This document shows, in pieces, positions 29,013 to 38,270 of a DNA stretch of 64,000 bases. The translations under genes and the position numbers were made by a program. Origin of the DNA: Paraflavitalea sp966211765 (lineage in GTDB: Bacteria; Bacteroidota; Bacteroidia; Chitinophagales; Chitinophagaceae); contig CBIHOV010000015.1 in assembly GCA_966211765.1 (NCBI GenBank), positions 113,161 through 177,160 of the forward strand, written 5' to 3'. The number at the start of each line of letters is the position of its first letter. Within the stretch, counting starts at the first letter, position 1. The notes under the pieces were generated by a model that saw only the letters and a list, made by a program, of their open reading frames with translations, was not told the origin of the DNA and made no database searches.

Positions 29013-29969
29013 ATGAAAAAGCTCATTAAGTCACTTTATCTCATTTATTATTTTCTTAAATTCAAGAACTGGCGTATTGCGCATTTCCTGGCAAAGGATG
29101 GCTTCCCCTTGGATAGGATACAGGAGATCTCCGTGCAGAATGGCAAAATTGTGATCAATAAGACAGGACAGGCTTTTACCATCGAACAGATAGCGCCCTG
29201 CAAATCCAGTTTTGATCTGTTGCTGACCATCGTCAACCACGACCAGGTAAAGATCGATACCACGGACAAGGATATTTATATCACCTGGGACGGCGTAAAA
29301 GTGAAGGTCAACTCCTTCGAAAACTATTATGTGACCAGTGAGCTATTTATAGAAGGGCTGTACAGTCTCCATTACAATAAAAACCTGGTGGTTTGCGACG
29401 TAGGAATGAATGTGGGCGTGGCTTCCCTCTATTTTGCCAATATGAAGAATGTGCAAAAAGTGTACAGCTTTGAGCCCTTTAAAGAAACCTATGAAGCCGC
29501 TATCGCCAATTTTGACCTCAATCCCGCCATCAGCCATAAAATTGTACCTTATAACCTGGGTGCCGGAGGCAGCACTTCTGACCTGGTGATCCCCCTCAGT
29601 AATGTGGACAGTGCTACCAAAAGCACCACCGATTTCGTACTGAAGCACCTCGACACGGACGCTGTTAAAACCGTAACCGTGCAGATCAGGGATATCCGCG
29701 AAGTGGTACAGGAGATATTTACCAACCATCCTTCGGAAGAGCTATTCCTCAAGCTGGATTGTGAGGGAGCTGAATATGAGATATTGGAAAAGCTGGATCA
29801 AAGCGGGCTCCTGCCTAAGATCAAGGTGATAATCATTGAATGGCATTTCAAGGGCTACGAGCCTTTGGAAAAATTGCTTACTGCCAATGGTTTCGCCAGC
29901 GTTGTTTTCCCAAGACCCACCCACACCATCAAGGATATGGGTATGATCTACGCGTTTAAGATGCAATAA
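29013..29969 (+). CDS. FkbM family methyltransferase
   Basis: 318 aa. The SAM-binding motif is VVCDVGMNVGVASLYFA, followed by VYSFEPFKETYEAAIANFDLN and LFLKLDCEGAEYEILE, which together define FkbM-type O-methyltransferases. Residues 1-110 are an extra N-terminal region. It probably methylates a sugar of a surface glycan. It is divergent from the glycosyltransferase and convergent with the HEAT-like gene. Confidence 0.9.
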   Translation: MKKLIKSLYLIYYFLKFKNWRIAHFLAKDGFPLDRIQEISVQNGKIVINKTGQAFTIEQIAPCKSSFDLLLTIVNHDQVKIDTTDKDIYITWDGVKVKVNSFENYYVTSELFIEGLYSLHYNKNLVVCDVGMNVGVASLYFANMKNVQKVYSFEPFKETYEAAIANFDLNPAISHKIVPYNLGAGGSTSDLVIPLSNVDSATKSTTDFVLKHLDTDAVKTVTVQIRDIREVVQEIFTNHPSEELFLKLDCEGAEYEILEKLDQSGLLPKIKVIIIEWHFKGYEPLEKLLTANGFASVVFPRPTHTIKDMGMIYAFKMQ

Positions 29970-29985
29970 CAGGAAGTTGTTCGTG

Positions 29986-30498
29986 TTATGCGAATTTCTT
30001 CAGGATCTTCCTGGCCCGGGAGTGAAAGGCGGGTGTTTCATGCGGCCAGCGTTCTTCAATAATGAGCTTCAATTCGGGAATAATATCAGGATAGCTTTCT
30101 GCCAGGTGTTCCAGGATGGTCAAAGAAAATGCTTTGACGGCGGCCAGTTGTTGCGGATCGGCAATAAAATCAAAGCAAATATTCATCACCTGCCCCTGGT
30201 AAAGCGCTGGAATGGTTACATCCTGCAGCAGGCGCACTATGTTTCGGGTTACAGCATTGTGTACATCCTTTCTTTCCAGCAATTTCAAGAGTTTACCCAG
30301 GTGGGGTAGCGCCAATGCCGGGTGGGCCTGGGCGCAATAGCTCAATGGCCAGCCAGCTCTCTGCTGCACCAGCTTATCACCTTCCAAAAAGACTTTCATG
30401 AGTTCATTGAACCGCGTTTTGTCCTGCCCTACATAGCGCACGATCTTGTCGGTTTGTTCTTTGGAATGCTTTTCGAGTATGGCATTTTTAAGATCCAC
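29986..30498 (-). CDS. HEAT-repeat-like helical protein
   Basis: 170 aa, entirely alpha-helical by composition, with repeated LLxLLERxxVHNAVxRNIVRLL-like pairs that suggest HEAT or armadillo-type repeats (about 55-150). No catalytic motif. Its start overlaps the flippase stop by 11 bases, so it is translated from the same mRNA. Function unknown. Confidence 0.65.
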   Translation of the reverse strand: MDLKNAILEKHSKEQTDKIVRYVGQDKTRFNELMKVFLEGDKLVQQRAGWPLSYCAQAHPALALPHLGKLLKLLERKDVHNAVTRNIVRLLQDVTIPALYQGQVMNICFDFIADPQQLAAVKAFSLTILEHLAESYPDIIPELKLIIEERWPHETPAFHSRARKILKKFA

Positions 30499-31867
30499 TG
30501 GGCTTGATTAATTTTTTGCGGGCAAAGCCAAAGAGGTCTTTATAGGCTTGCAGCATGTACTTGCCAATATTCCGCACTTCTACTTTTACATACTTTTTCA
30601 GGATGGCCAGCAATACAAAAGCCGACACAATATTGAATGCCACTGTTGCATAAGCGGCGCCCATTCCACCAAAGAAGTACAAGCCTGCATAGGTAGCTCC
30701 CAGGTTAAACAACATGAGGCAAACGCTTACATAGAAATTAGCCTGAGGTTTGCCGATGGCATCCATGGTTGAGCCAAACTGAAAACCCAGGGGACGTACC
30801 AGGCTGAACATAATGGTCAGCTGCAGGATGGGCGCTGCTGCCTCGTAGTCGGACCCTGCCAATATATAGATGATCAATTTAGGGAGCAGAAATATAGCAA
30901 GCGAGAGGGGCACGATCAGCGCCAGTATTGTGCCCATCATACGTTCGAGATAGTATTTTACTTTGCCCAGTCCGTCTGTTTCCAGGGTTTCCACGTTTTT
31001 GGGAAACAATACATCGGCAGCAGCGAGCGAGGGTACATCGATCATATTGTTGATCCGTCCTACAATGTTGTAATAAGAAACAAACTTAGCACCCTCGGCA
31101 GGGCTCAGCAGCGAGGCGGTTACAAAGTGATCGAAAGTACGGGCCAGGTTGGAAAACAGGTTGGTGCCAAAAATGTATTTACCAAAATGGAACATCCTGC
31201 GCATGATATCGGTATCATAATGAAAGCCGCGCAGGCGATAGGGAGCCGTAGCTCCGTACAAGACAGCGGTACCCGCCAGCAATGCTCCTATCTGCAGCAA
31301 TACGAGGTTGCGCAAGGTTAGGTACTCATGGAATACAAAGCTGAGGAGGATAACTCCGGTAAAAAAGATGCCCTGGCGAATGAAGTAAGCCCAGAAGATC
31401 TTTGAGAACTGGTAATGCGCCTGCAGCAATATCTCATAATGATTATAGGGAATGAGCAATACGACAAACAGGGCGCTCCAGGCCAGCATATCGATCAGGT
31501 CGGGCATTTTAAAAACATGCGACAACCAGGCGCCGCCGGCCGTAAATAAAAGGATCGCCATGATGGAACAGGCAATATTGATGACCAAGGCAGAAGATTG
31601 CACTTCCTTCTTTTTGTCGGCATATTCGGTAAGTCCCAGGAATTTGATGGTTGGGTTGCGCAGCAGCCCTTGTTTGATGGTCTCAAACAAAGACATGATG
31701 GTGAGGTACATGGCCCACACGCCGTTTGTTTCCACGCCATGCGGCTGCTTCGAGAACCCCCTGACCAGTACCATAAAGGAAACGGCTCCAAAGAAGAAGA
31801 GGGAAAAACGTTGTAATAGGGTATAAAAGATCGAGTGTAACCAAAAAGAGGATTTCAACAGCTTCAA
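30488..31867 (-). CDS. polysaccharide flippase of the MOP superfamily (Wzx-like)
   Basis: 459 aa with about 12-14 membrane helices and the Polysacc_synt-type pattern (FFGAVSFMVLVRGFS, VPSLAAADVLFPKNVE, GSTMDAIGKPQANFYVSV). It would flip lipid-linked oligosaccharides across the inner membrane. The C-terminus is basic and cytoplasmic. It fits the glycan cluster with the neighbouring glycosyltransferase and FkbM methyltransferase. Confidence 0.88.
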   Translation of the reverse strand: MKLLKSSFWLHSIFYTLLQRFSLFFFGAVSFMVLVRGFSKQPHGVETNGVWAMYLTIMSLFETIKQGLLRNPTIKFLGLTEYADKKKEVQSSALVINIACSIMAILLFTAGGAWLSHVFKMPDLIDMLAWSALFVVLLIPYNHYEILLQAHYQFSKIFWAYFIRQGIFFTGVILLSFVFHEYLTLRNLVLLQIGALLAGTAVLYGATAPYRLRGFHYDTDIMRRMFHFGKYIFGTNLFSNLARTFDHFVTASLLSPAEGAKFVSYYNIVGRINNMIDVPSLAAADVLFPKNVETLETDGLGKVKYYLERMMGTILALIVPLSLAIFLLPKLIIYILAGSDYEAAAPILQLTIMFSLVRPLGFQFGSTMDAIGKPQANFYVSVCLMLFNLGATYAGLYFFGGMGAAYATVAFNIVSAFVLLAILKKYVKVEVRNIGKYMLQAYKDLFGFARKKLIKPSGS

Positions 31868-32356
31868 AGTGAACAGGCTTTGGGCGTGAAATTAACATAT
31901 TAATGAATAGGTGGTTAGTGGAAACTACGCAAGATTGATGTTGCGGGGCATTTTACCCAAATGGGTCACCTCTTTTTCCGGCAGTCCGGATAACCCCCGG
32001 TTAGACCATGGATAGGCCTAAGCTAAGGCATGGGTCAGCTCACTCCTAAGCAAGCTGAAAGTAAACCGAAAGTAAACTGAAAGTAAACCGCACGTAAGGT
32101 GAAAGGGGCTGGCCGCCGCCCAAAGACCGGGAATATCGCCAGTTGACCCGGGCTTCTTCCCGGAAATGAAGAGGTAAAGATGGAGCTAACATGCTTATGA
32201 AAAGGTACGAAAAAAAGGATCATGCGGCGGATGTGGCGCTGGAGTTTTTGTGGGGGCATCTTTAGTACATTTACAATTCCCGGTACCACCCGGTACGGGA
32301 AAATTTGGCCGGAAATTCGCAGGTAGGCCGGCATCAGCTACAAGATAGACAAGAAT
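31868..32356. repeat. 489-base intergenic region with an 11-bp tandem repeat
   Basis: At 32056-32099 an 11-bp unit (TGAAAGTAAAC, one variant with C first) occurs three times exactly or nearly so, plus a degenerate fourth copy (CGCACGTAAGG). The unit is one helical turn long, so copies face the same side of DNA. The rest of the gap has no convincing gene. A TACATTTA box near 32264 may be the -7 element of the downstream gene. Confidence 0.5.
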
Positions 32357-33268
32357 ATGAAAATTACTCACTGGACCTTATTGCTATTGATGGCAGGCCT
32401 TGGTTCCTGTCAGCAAACTGCCCCATCAACAAAAGGGGTAGTTGTGTTTCAAAGCGACTTTGGACTCAAGGACGGCGCTGTAAGCGCCATGAAAGGGGTA
32501 GCAACGGGCGTAGACCCCGATCTGAAGTTGTATGACCTTACCCACGAAATACCAGCCTATAACATCTGGGAAGCGGCCTACAGGCTACAGCAAGCTGCTC
32601 CATACTGGCCGGCAGGTACTGTGTTTGTTTCTGTGGTGGATCCCGGTGTGGGCACCAGCAGAAAGTCGGTGGTGGCAAAAACACGCAATGGACAATACTT
32701 TGTAACCCCGGATAATGGCACCTTGACATTGATAGCAGAATCGATTGGCATTGATTCGGTAAGAGAAATTAATGAAGTATTAAATAGAAGAAAAAACTCC
32801 CAGGCTTCTTACACTTTCCATGGGCGGGATGTATATGCCTACACCGGCGCCCGCCTGGCAGCCGGAGTGATCCGTTTTGAGGAGGTAGGAACCCTGTTGC
32901 CGGACACTGTAGTAAAGATAGCCTACCAAAAACCAGTGCTGAAAGGAGATACCCTGATGGGTAGCATACCTGTATTGGACATCCAGTATGGAAATGTTTG
33001 GACCAATATCAATGATTCGATATTCAATAAGTTACAACTGTCAACTGATAAAAAAGTAGATGTACTTATCAGTAGGAGAGGCGCCATTTTGTTCAACCGG
33101 CAGGTGCCCGTGGTCAATACTTTTGGAGCCGTTCCGGAAGGTCAGGCATTGGGCTATATGAACAGTTTGATGAACTTTTCCCTGGCGCTTAACATGCGGA
33201 GTTTTGCCGACTCTTTTCACATCAGCAGCGGACCGGAATGGAAGGTACAGATCGTGCCCGTGAAATGA
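32357..33268 (+). CDS. SAM hydroxide adenosyltransferase (DUF62) with a lipoprotein signal
   Basis: 303 aa. The DUF62 family cleaves S-adenosylmethionine to adenosine and methionine using water. Conserved elements are all present: VVFQSDFGLKDG, YDLTHEIP, SVVDPGVGTSRKS with the Asp and Arg of the catalytic set, TPDNGTL, and FHGRD with the His. Unusually, it begins with a signal peptide and lipobox (MKITHWTLLLLMAGLGSC), so it should be a periplasmic or outer-membrane lipoprotein, where SAM is not expected. If the true start were downstream the protein would lose its first strand. Monocistronic. Confidence 0.88.
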   Translation: MKITHWTLLLLMAGLGSCQQTAPSTKGVVVFQSDFGLKDGAVSAMKGVATGVDPDLKLYDLTHEIPAYNIWEAAYRLQQAAPYWPAGTVFVSVVDPGVGTSRKSVVAKTRNGQYFVTPDNGTLTLIAESIGIDSVREINEVLNRRKNSQASYTFHGRDVYAYTGARLAAGVIRFEEVGTLLPDTVVKIAYQKPVLKGDTLMGSIPVLDIQYGNVWTNINDSIFNKLQLSTDKKVDVLISRRGAILFNRQVPVVNTFGAVPEGQALGYMNSLMNFSLALNMRSFADSFHISSGPEWKVQIVPVK

Positions 33269-33370
33269 TCCCGAAGGCTTTCGTATTCAGGGAATTGTTA
33301 TTCTCCACAATCGTGGAAAAGTGAGGTCAAAAAACACTTTTTATTAACGGGTTTTCCGGGCTAAATAGGG

Positions 33371-33378
33371 TAGATTTG
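33371..33378 (+). promoter_or_regulatory. candidate -7 box of gyrA promoter
   Basis: TAGATTTG fits TAnnTTTG exactly and lies 62 bases before the gyrA ATG. No clear TTTG is found at the expected -33 distance. Confidence 0.45.
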
Positions 33379-33440
33379 CCACCCATCACGATCTGTCATC
33401 CCGACGGACATAAAATGGATAAAATCAGCTAAATACAGCT

Positions 33441-36086
33441 ATGGAAGAGAATCTCACACCATCAGAAACGAGCGATCAGAACAGGATCGTTCCTGTGAAC
33501 ATTGAAGAGCAGATGAAAACCGCCTACATTGACTATTCAATGTCGGTCATTGTGGGTCGTGCTTTACCCGACGTAAGAGATGGATTGAAGCCGGTACACC
33601 GGCGCATCCTGTTTGCGATGAATGAAATGGGTGTTACGCACAACAAGCCATTTAAGAAGTCAGCCCGTATCGTAGGGGACGTACTCGGTAAATATCACCC
33701 GCATGGTGATAGCTCCGTATACGATGCCATGGTGCGTATGGCGCAGGACTGGAGCATGCGCTATACCCTCGTTGATAGTCAGGGTAACTTCGGTAGCCAG
33801 GATGGCGATGGCCCGGCGGCCATGCGTTATACAGAAGTGCGTCTTGAAAAGATGGCGGAAGCCATGCTGGAAGATATCGACAAGGAAACAGTGGATTTCC
33901 AGCTCAACTTCGATGACTCCATGAAGGAGCCTACGGTTTTGCCTTCGCGTATTCCCAACCTGTTGCTCAACGGGTCCAGCGGTATTGCCGTAGGTATGGC
34001 CACCAACATTATGCCGCACAACCTATCAGAGGTGATTGACGGCTGTATGGCTTACATCGACAAACGCGATATTTCTATAGAGGAAATGATGGCCTACGTG
34101 AAAGCGCCCGATTTCCCAACCGGTGGTATCATCTACGGTATGGAAGGCGTGAAAGCGGGTATGGCTACCGGTCGTGGACGGGTCGTACTTCGTGGCCGGG
34201 TGGCGCTGGATGCCAAACCCAGCGGCCGTGAGCAGATCATCATTACTGAAGTGCCTTACCAGGTAAACCGGGATGCTTTGTGCGATCGTATTGGCCAGCT
34301 GGTCAATGAAAAGATAGTGGAAGGCATTGCGCACGTCAACAACGAATCGAACGAAAAGGAAGGGACCCGCATCGTGGTAGACCTGAAAAGGGATGCCATT
34401 GCCAATGTGGTGATCAACCAGCTTTACAAATACACCGAATTACAAACTTCTTACGGCATCAACAATGTGGCCCTTGTAAAAGGCCGCCCGAGGATACTGA
34501 GCGTACGTGACATGATCACCGAGTTCGTTGAGTTCCGTCATGAAGTGATCGTGCGCCGTACACAGTTTGAACTGAAAGAAGCGCAAAAGAAAGCACATAT
34601 CCTGCAAGGTTACCTCATTGCCCTGGATCACCTGGATGAAGTGATTGCCATGATCCGTGCTTCTGCCACGCCGGAAACAGCCAAAGAGAACCTGATCAAT
34701 GCAGGCTGGGGATTGGATGAAATACAAGCCAAAGCCATCCTGGAATTACGTCTCCAACGCTTAACAGGCATGGAGCGTGAGAAGATTAAGGAAGAATATG
34801 ATGAACTCATGAAGCTGATCGCTTACCTGCAGGAATTGCTGGGTAATGAAGGCATGCGTTATGATGTGATCAAAAAAGAACTGACCGAGATCAAAGAGAA
34901 GTTTGGTGATGCCCGCAAATCAGAGATCACTTACCTGGACGATGAAGTAAGCATCAAAGACCTGATCAAGGAAGAAGATGTGGTGATCACCATATCTCAC
35001 CTGGGATATATCAAACGTACTTCTGCCAACGAATACCGTGCGCAGAAAAGAGGCGGACGTGGGGTGATCGGCGGCCGTACAAGGGAGGAGGATTATATCG
35101 AGCATCTGTTCGTGGCTTCCACCCATCATACCATGTTGTTCTTCACTGAAAAGGGCCGGTGCTTCTGGCTCAATGTGTACCAGATCCCCGAAGGTGAAAA
35201 GACCAGCAAGGGAAGAGCCATCCAGAATATGATCCAGCTGCCGCCGGATGATAAAGTACGTGCGATCATTGATGTAAAAGACCTCGAAGACAAAGACTTT
35301 GTCAAGAGCCATAATATTGTACTTTGCACCAAGAAGGGTGTACTCAAGAAAACTGAACTGGAAGATTTCAGCAACCCCCGTAAAACAGGCGTTAATGCCA
35401 TCACCATCCAGGAAGGCGATGAGCTGCTGGAAGCAAAAATGACCGACGGCAATTGTGAGATCATGCTGGCTGTGAAAAGTGGCCGCGCCATCCGTTTCCC
35501 CGAAGAAAAAGTAAGAGCTACAGGTCGCGGCGCCATTGGCGTGGGCGGTATCGAAGTAGAAGATGCGAATGATGAAGTGATTGGCATGATATGTGTCGGC
35601 AAGGAAGACAAAACGCGTACGGTGCTGGTGGTCAGTGAAAAAGGTTATGGTAAACGTACAGCGATTGATGAGTACCGGATTACCAACCGCGGCGGAAAAG
35701 GTGTAAAGACCATCACTGTTACTGATAAGACCGGTCCGCTGGTAGGAATACTGGATGTGACCGAGCAGGAAGACCTGATGATCACCTGCAGAAGCGGTGT
35801 TACCATCCGGATGCCGATCAAAGGCGTTAGTGAACAGGGACGGGCTACCCAGGGGGTAAAACTGATCCGTGTGAATGATGGCGACGAGATCGCCGCCATT
35901 ACCAAGCTGGATGAGGACGATGAAGAAGCGGCAGAGATCACAGCTGTAATAGCGCCTGAGGGGGAAGGAGCACCGGAAGCAGCTGCGGAAACGCCTGCAG
36001 AAGGATCAGCGGAAGGATTAAATGGTGATGAAGAGGCAACCGGCGACGCTGAAACCGCATCTGGAGAAAATACAGAGAACCCATAA
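33441..36086 (+). CDS. gyrA: DNA gyrase subunit A
   Basis: 881 aa. N-terminal winged-helix breakage-reunion domain (MKTAYIDYSMSVIVGRALPDVRDGLKPVHRR) with the catalytic Tyr in AAMRYTEVRL. The C-terminal beta-pinwheel includes the GyrA box QKRGGRG, which separates gyrase from topoisomerase IV. The last 60 residues are acidic and Ala/Glu-rich, a common tail in Bacteroidota GyrA. With GyrB it introduces negative supercoils. The next gene starts 36 bases after the stop and may be co-transcribed. Confidence 0.98.
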   Translation: MEENLTPSETSDQNRIVPVNIEEQMKTAYIDYSMSVIVGRALPDVRDGLKPVHRRILFAMNEMGVTHNKPFKKSARIVGDVLGKYHPHGDSSVYDAMVRMAQDWSMRYTLVDSQGNFGSQDGDGPAAMRYTEVRLEKMAEAMLEDIDKETVDFQLNFDDSMKEPTVLPSRIPNLLLNGSSGIAVGMATNIMPHNLSEVIDGCMAYIDKRDISIEEMMAYVKAPDFPTGGIIYGMEGVKAGMATGRGRVVLRGRVALDAKPSGREQIIITEVPYQVNRDALCDRIGQLVNEKIVEGIAHVNNESNEKEGTRIVVDLKRDAIANVVINQLYKYTELQTSYGINNVALVKGRPRILSVRDMITEFVEFRHEVIVRRTQFELKEAQKKAHILQGYLIALDHLDEVIAMIRASATPETAKENLINAGWGLDEIQAKAILELRLQRLTGMEREKIKEEYDELMKLIAYLQELLGNEGMRYDVIKKELTEIKEKFGDARKSEITYLDDEVSIKDLIKEEDVVITISHLGYIKRTSANEYRAQKRGGRGVIGGRTREEDYIEHLFVASTHHTMLFFTEKGRCFWLNVYQIPEGEKTSKGRAIQNMIQLPPDDKVRAIIDVKDLEDKDFVKSHNIVLCTKKGVLKKTELEDFSNPRKTGVNAITIQEGDELLEAKMTDGNCEIMLAVKSGRAIRFPEEKVRATGRGAIGVGGIEVEDANDEVIGMICVGKEDKTRTVLVVSEKGYGKRTAIDEYRITNRGGKGVKTITVTDKTGPLVGILDVTEQEDLMITCRSGVTIRMPIKGVSEQGRATQGVKLIRVNDGDEIAAITKLDEDDEEAAEITAVIAPEGEGAPEAAAETPAEGSAEGLNGDEEATGDAETASGENTENP

Positions 36087-36122
36087 TCAAACCAACTATC
36101 ACTTTAAACTAATAAGCAAACA

Positions 36123-37502
36123 ATGAAAAAGGTATTGCTGACCGTATTGCTGGCCGCCACAGGTTTTGGCTTGTATGCACAGAAACTGGACAAGGCCAAA
36201 GATCTACTCGGTAAAAAGAAACTAACTGAAGCAAAAACCGAAATAGATGGGGTATTAGCGATTGAAAAGAACCAGGTCCTTTCCGAACCTTATTATCAAA
36301 AGGCCAAGATCTACCTGGCTATCAATAAGGATTCAAGCCTGAAAGCTACCGTGCCTGACGCAAGGGAAGCAGCTTTCGCGGCTCTTAAAAAGTACCTGGA
36401 ACTGGAAGGAAAGGAAAAGGATGCTACCAAGAAATACCTGTTGCTGACCTTTGATGGCAATCAACCCCTGGTAGATGTATACAGCGGCTATTCAAAAGAT
36501 GGCGCTGCTTTCTACAATGCAGGTAATTATAATGATGCGTTGACCAATTTTAAGAAGACCCTGGAAGTATTTGATGTACTGGCAGAAAGAGGTATTGTTC
36601 CCATGAAGCTGGATACCACTACCACTTTGTATGCCGGTATTTCTGCTGAGAAGGCTTCTAAACTGGATGAAGCCGCCATCTATTATTCCAAAATAGCAGA
36701 AGCAAAATGTAAGAGCGAAGGATTTGTAGAGATCTACAAATGGCTGGCCGATCATTACCGTCAAAAAAATGATATCGCTACCGCCCAAAAGTTCTCTGCA
36801 CTGGGTAAGGAAGTATATCCCCAGGATCAATTCTGGACTGGCTTCGACCTGGAAATGCTGAGCGACAAGGGTACGAAAGCTGACCTGTTCAAGAAGTATG
36901 AAGAAGTGATCAAGGAAAATCCTGATAACCATATTTTCCTGTTCAACTATGCGGTTGAGCTGTACAAAGAAGGTTACCAGGAAGACATCACCAAGCGTCC
37001 GGCCAATTCAAAAGAACTGATCGGCCGCGCTGCTGAAATGATGAAACGCACCCTGGAAAAGAAACCTGATTATGCCAATGCCAATATGGTAATGGGCCAG
37101 ATCCTGTACAACCAGGGCGTGGATATCAATACAGAGAATAAAGCTATCCGCCCACAGGGGGGGACTAAACTCACACCTGATCAACTGAAGAAGAAGGAAG
37201 AACTGCGTCAGGAAGTAATTAAGAAGTTTGATGAAGCTACTCCTTATTTTGAGAAGGTAGATGAGCTGCTCGATAAGCAGGCTAAACTGAAAATGGACGA
37301 CAAGGAAATCCTGAAGAATGCTCTTGACCTGTTGATTACCATCAACGAAGAGAAGACCAGCCAATTGGAAACCAAGCGGAATGCCGCAGAAACTAAAAAG
37401 GCTGCTGCAGAAGTAAAGCAGTATGAGGCAGAGATCAAGAAATTGCAGGATAAGACCACAGTTTACACAGAGAAGTTCAACAACGTAGACCGGAAGCACT
37501 AA
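36123..37502 (+). CDS. secreted TPR protein with C-terminal coiled coil
   Basis: 459 aa. Signal peptide (MKKVLLTVLLAATGFGLYAQ). TPR-like helical pairs occur between about 20 and 330 (YYQKAKIYLAIN, YNAGNYNDALTNFKKTLEVFD, AKLDEAAIYYSKIAEA-type units). The last 90 residues form a highly charged coiled coil. Predicted periplasmic; such proteins often scaffold envelope or T9SS complexes. Function not assigned. It follows gyrA closely and ends in a terminator. Confidence 0.85.
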   Translation: MKKVLLTVLLAATGFGLYAQKLDKAKDLLGKKKLTEAKTEIDGVLAIEKNQVLSEPYYQKAKIYLAINKDSSLKATVPDAREAAFAALKKYLELEGKEKDATKKYLLLTFDGNQPLVDVYSGYSKDGAAFYNAGNYNDALTNFKKTLEVFDVLAERGIVPMKLDTTTTLYAGISAEKASKLDEAAIYYSKIAEAKCKSEGFVEIYKWLADHYRQKNDIATAQKFSALGKEVYPQDQFWTGFDLEMLSDKGTKADLFKKYEEVIKENPDNHIFLFNYAVELYKEGYQEDITKRPANSKELIGRAAEMMKRTLEKKPDYANANMVMGQILYNQGVDINTENKAIRPQGGTKLTPDQLKKKEELRQEVIKKFDEATPYFEKVDELLDKQAKLKMDDKEILKNALDLLITINEEKTSQLETKRNAAETKKAAAEVKQYEAEIKKLQDKTTVYTEKFNNVDRKH

Positions 37503-37567
37503 AAGCGTCTCCGCAGCCTGAAACAGGGTTGCGAATTGGTGCACCAGTTTAAAGAATATATAAAAGA

Positions 37568-37597
37568 AACCCTCGTTATTACGAGGGTTTTTTTTAT
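37568..37597 (+). terminator. rho-independent terminator
   Basis: Stem ACCCTCG/CGAGGGT followed by a run of eight T, about 65 bases after the TPR gene stop. Confidence 0.9.
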
Positions 37598-37635
37598 TTT
37601 TAAGCAGATTCCTAACCTTTAAATCAACGTGAGTA

Positions 37636-37818
37636 ATGACTACCTACAACGATTTGCTGCTAATTGTGTTTATTCTTGTCACCGTGCCGTGTTTTACGTA
37701 TTGGATGGGCTACCGGAGTGGCGAGAAGTCGGGCGAATTGAGGGTGTATAAGGACATCCATGACAAAAGCCATGCAGACCTGGAAGCAACGCCATCATTG
37801 TCTGATTCTCCGGCTTAA
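37636..37818 (+). CDS. small membrane-anchored protein
   Basis: 60 aa. One N-terminal hydrophobic helix (about 7-24, LLLIVFILVTVPCFTYWMG) followed by a charged cytoplasmic tail. It has its own downstream terminator. No family recognised. It is the last host gene before the dif-like site. Confidence 0.6.
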   Translation: MTTYNDLLLIVFILVTVPCFTYWMGYRSGEKSGELRVYKDIHDKSHADLEATPSLSDSPA

Positions 37819-37880
37819 GGCTTACAGTTTAAATTACGAATCAATCGACTGGAAATAATTACACCGAAACATTATTGGAT

Positions 37881-37908
37881 AAGGCAAAGTCTCAGCTTTG
37901 CCTTTTTT
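37881..37908 (+). terminator. rho-independent terminator
   Basis: Perfect 9-bp stem AAGGCAAAG/CTTTGCCTT with a 6-base loop and a T-run, 62 bases after the 60-aa gene. The 180 bases from here to the dif-like site hold nothing I recognise. Confidence 0.88.
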
Positions 37909-38090
37909 GTTGTCCTGAAGCGGCCTTTCTACAAAAGCCGATCGGGCTAAGCCAGTCTGCTGCCTGTAGAAAAAGGGTAGATTAATTGATTGGGCGGGGA
38001 GTGGCATTTTCGGAATTGGAAGTATTGTGGAGCCCGAAAATAGCGATCTGGAGAAGAAAGGAGATAAGCACTTATATACTGTAAAACTCT

Positions 38091-38127
38091 ATTTAACATA
38101 ACGTTAATTATAAGAATAAAGCGCCGG
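38091..38127 (-). other. left attachment site, dif-like (attL)
   Basis: Read on the plus strand: arm ATTTAACATAA (38091-38101), centre CGTTAA (38102-38107), arm TTATAAGAATA (38108-38118), then AAGCGCCGG. The first arm is exactly the reverse complement of the E. coli dif XerD arm TTATGTTAAAT. The second has the expected inner TTAT. So the site reads as a dif on the minus strand: XerC arm, 6-bp centre, XerD arm. The last 26 bases recur with three mismatches at 61841-61866. Confidence 0.75.
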
Positions 38128-38270
38128 CCAGAAAAAATACAAGTAACTGAACTATAGATACTTACGAAAAATAAATACCAGTACAATGCTCCGGGATAAC
38201 CTGTTTTTATACTACCTTCAATTTAATCACACATTATAGATCAGTAATTGGCTGCAAATCCGCCACCGGA

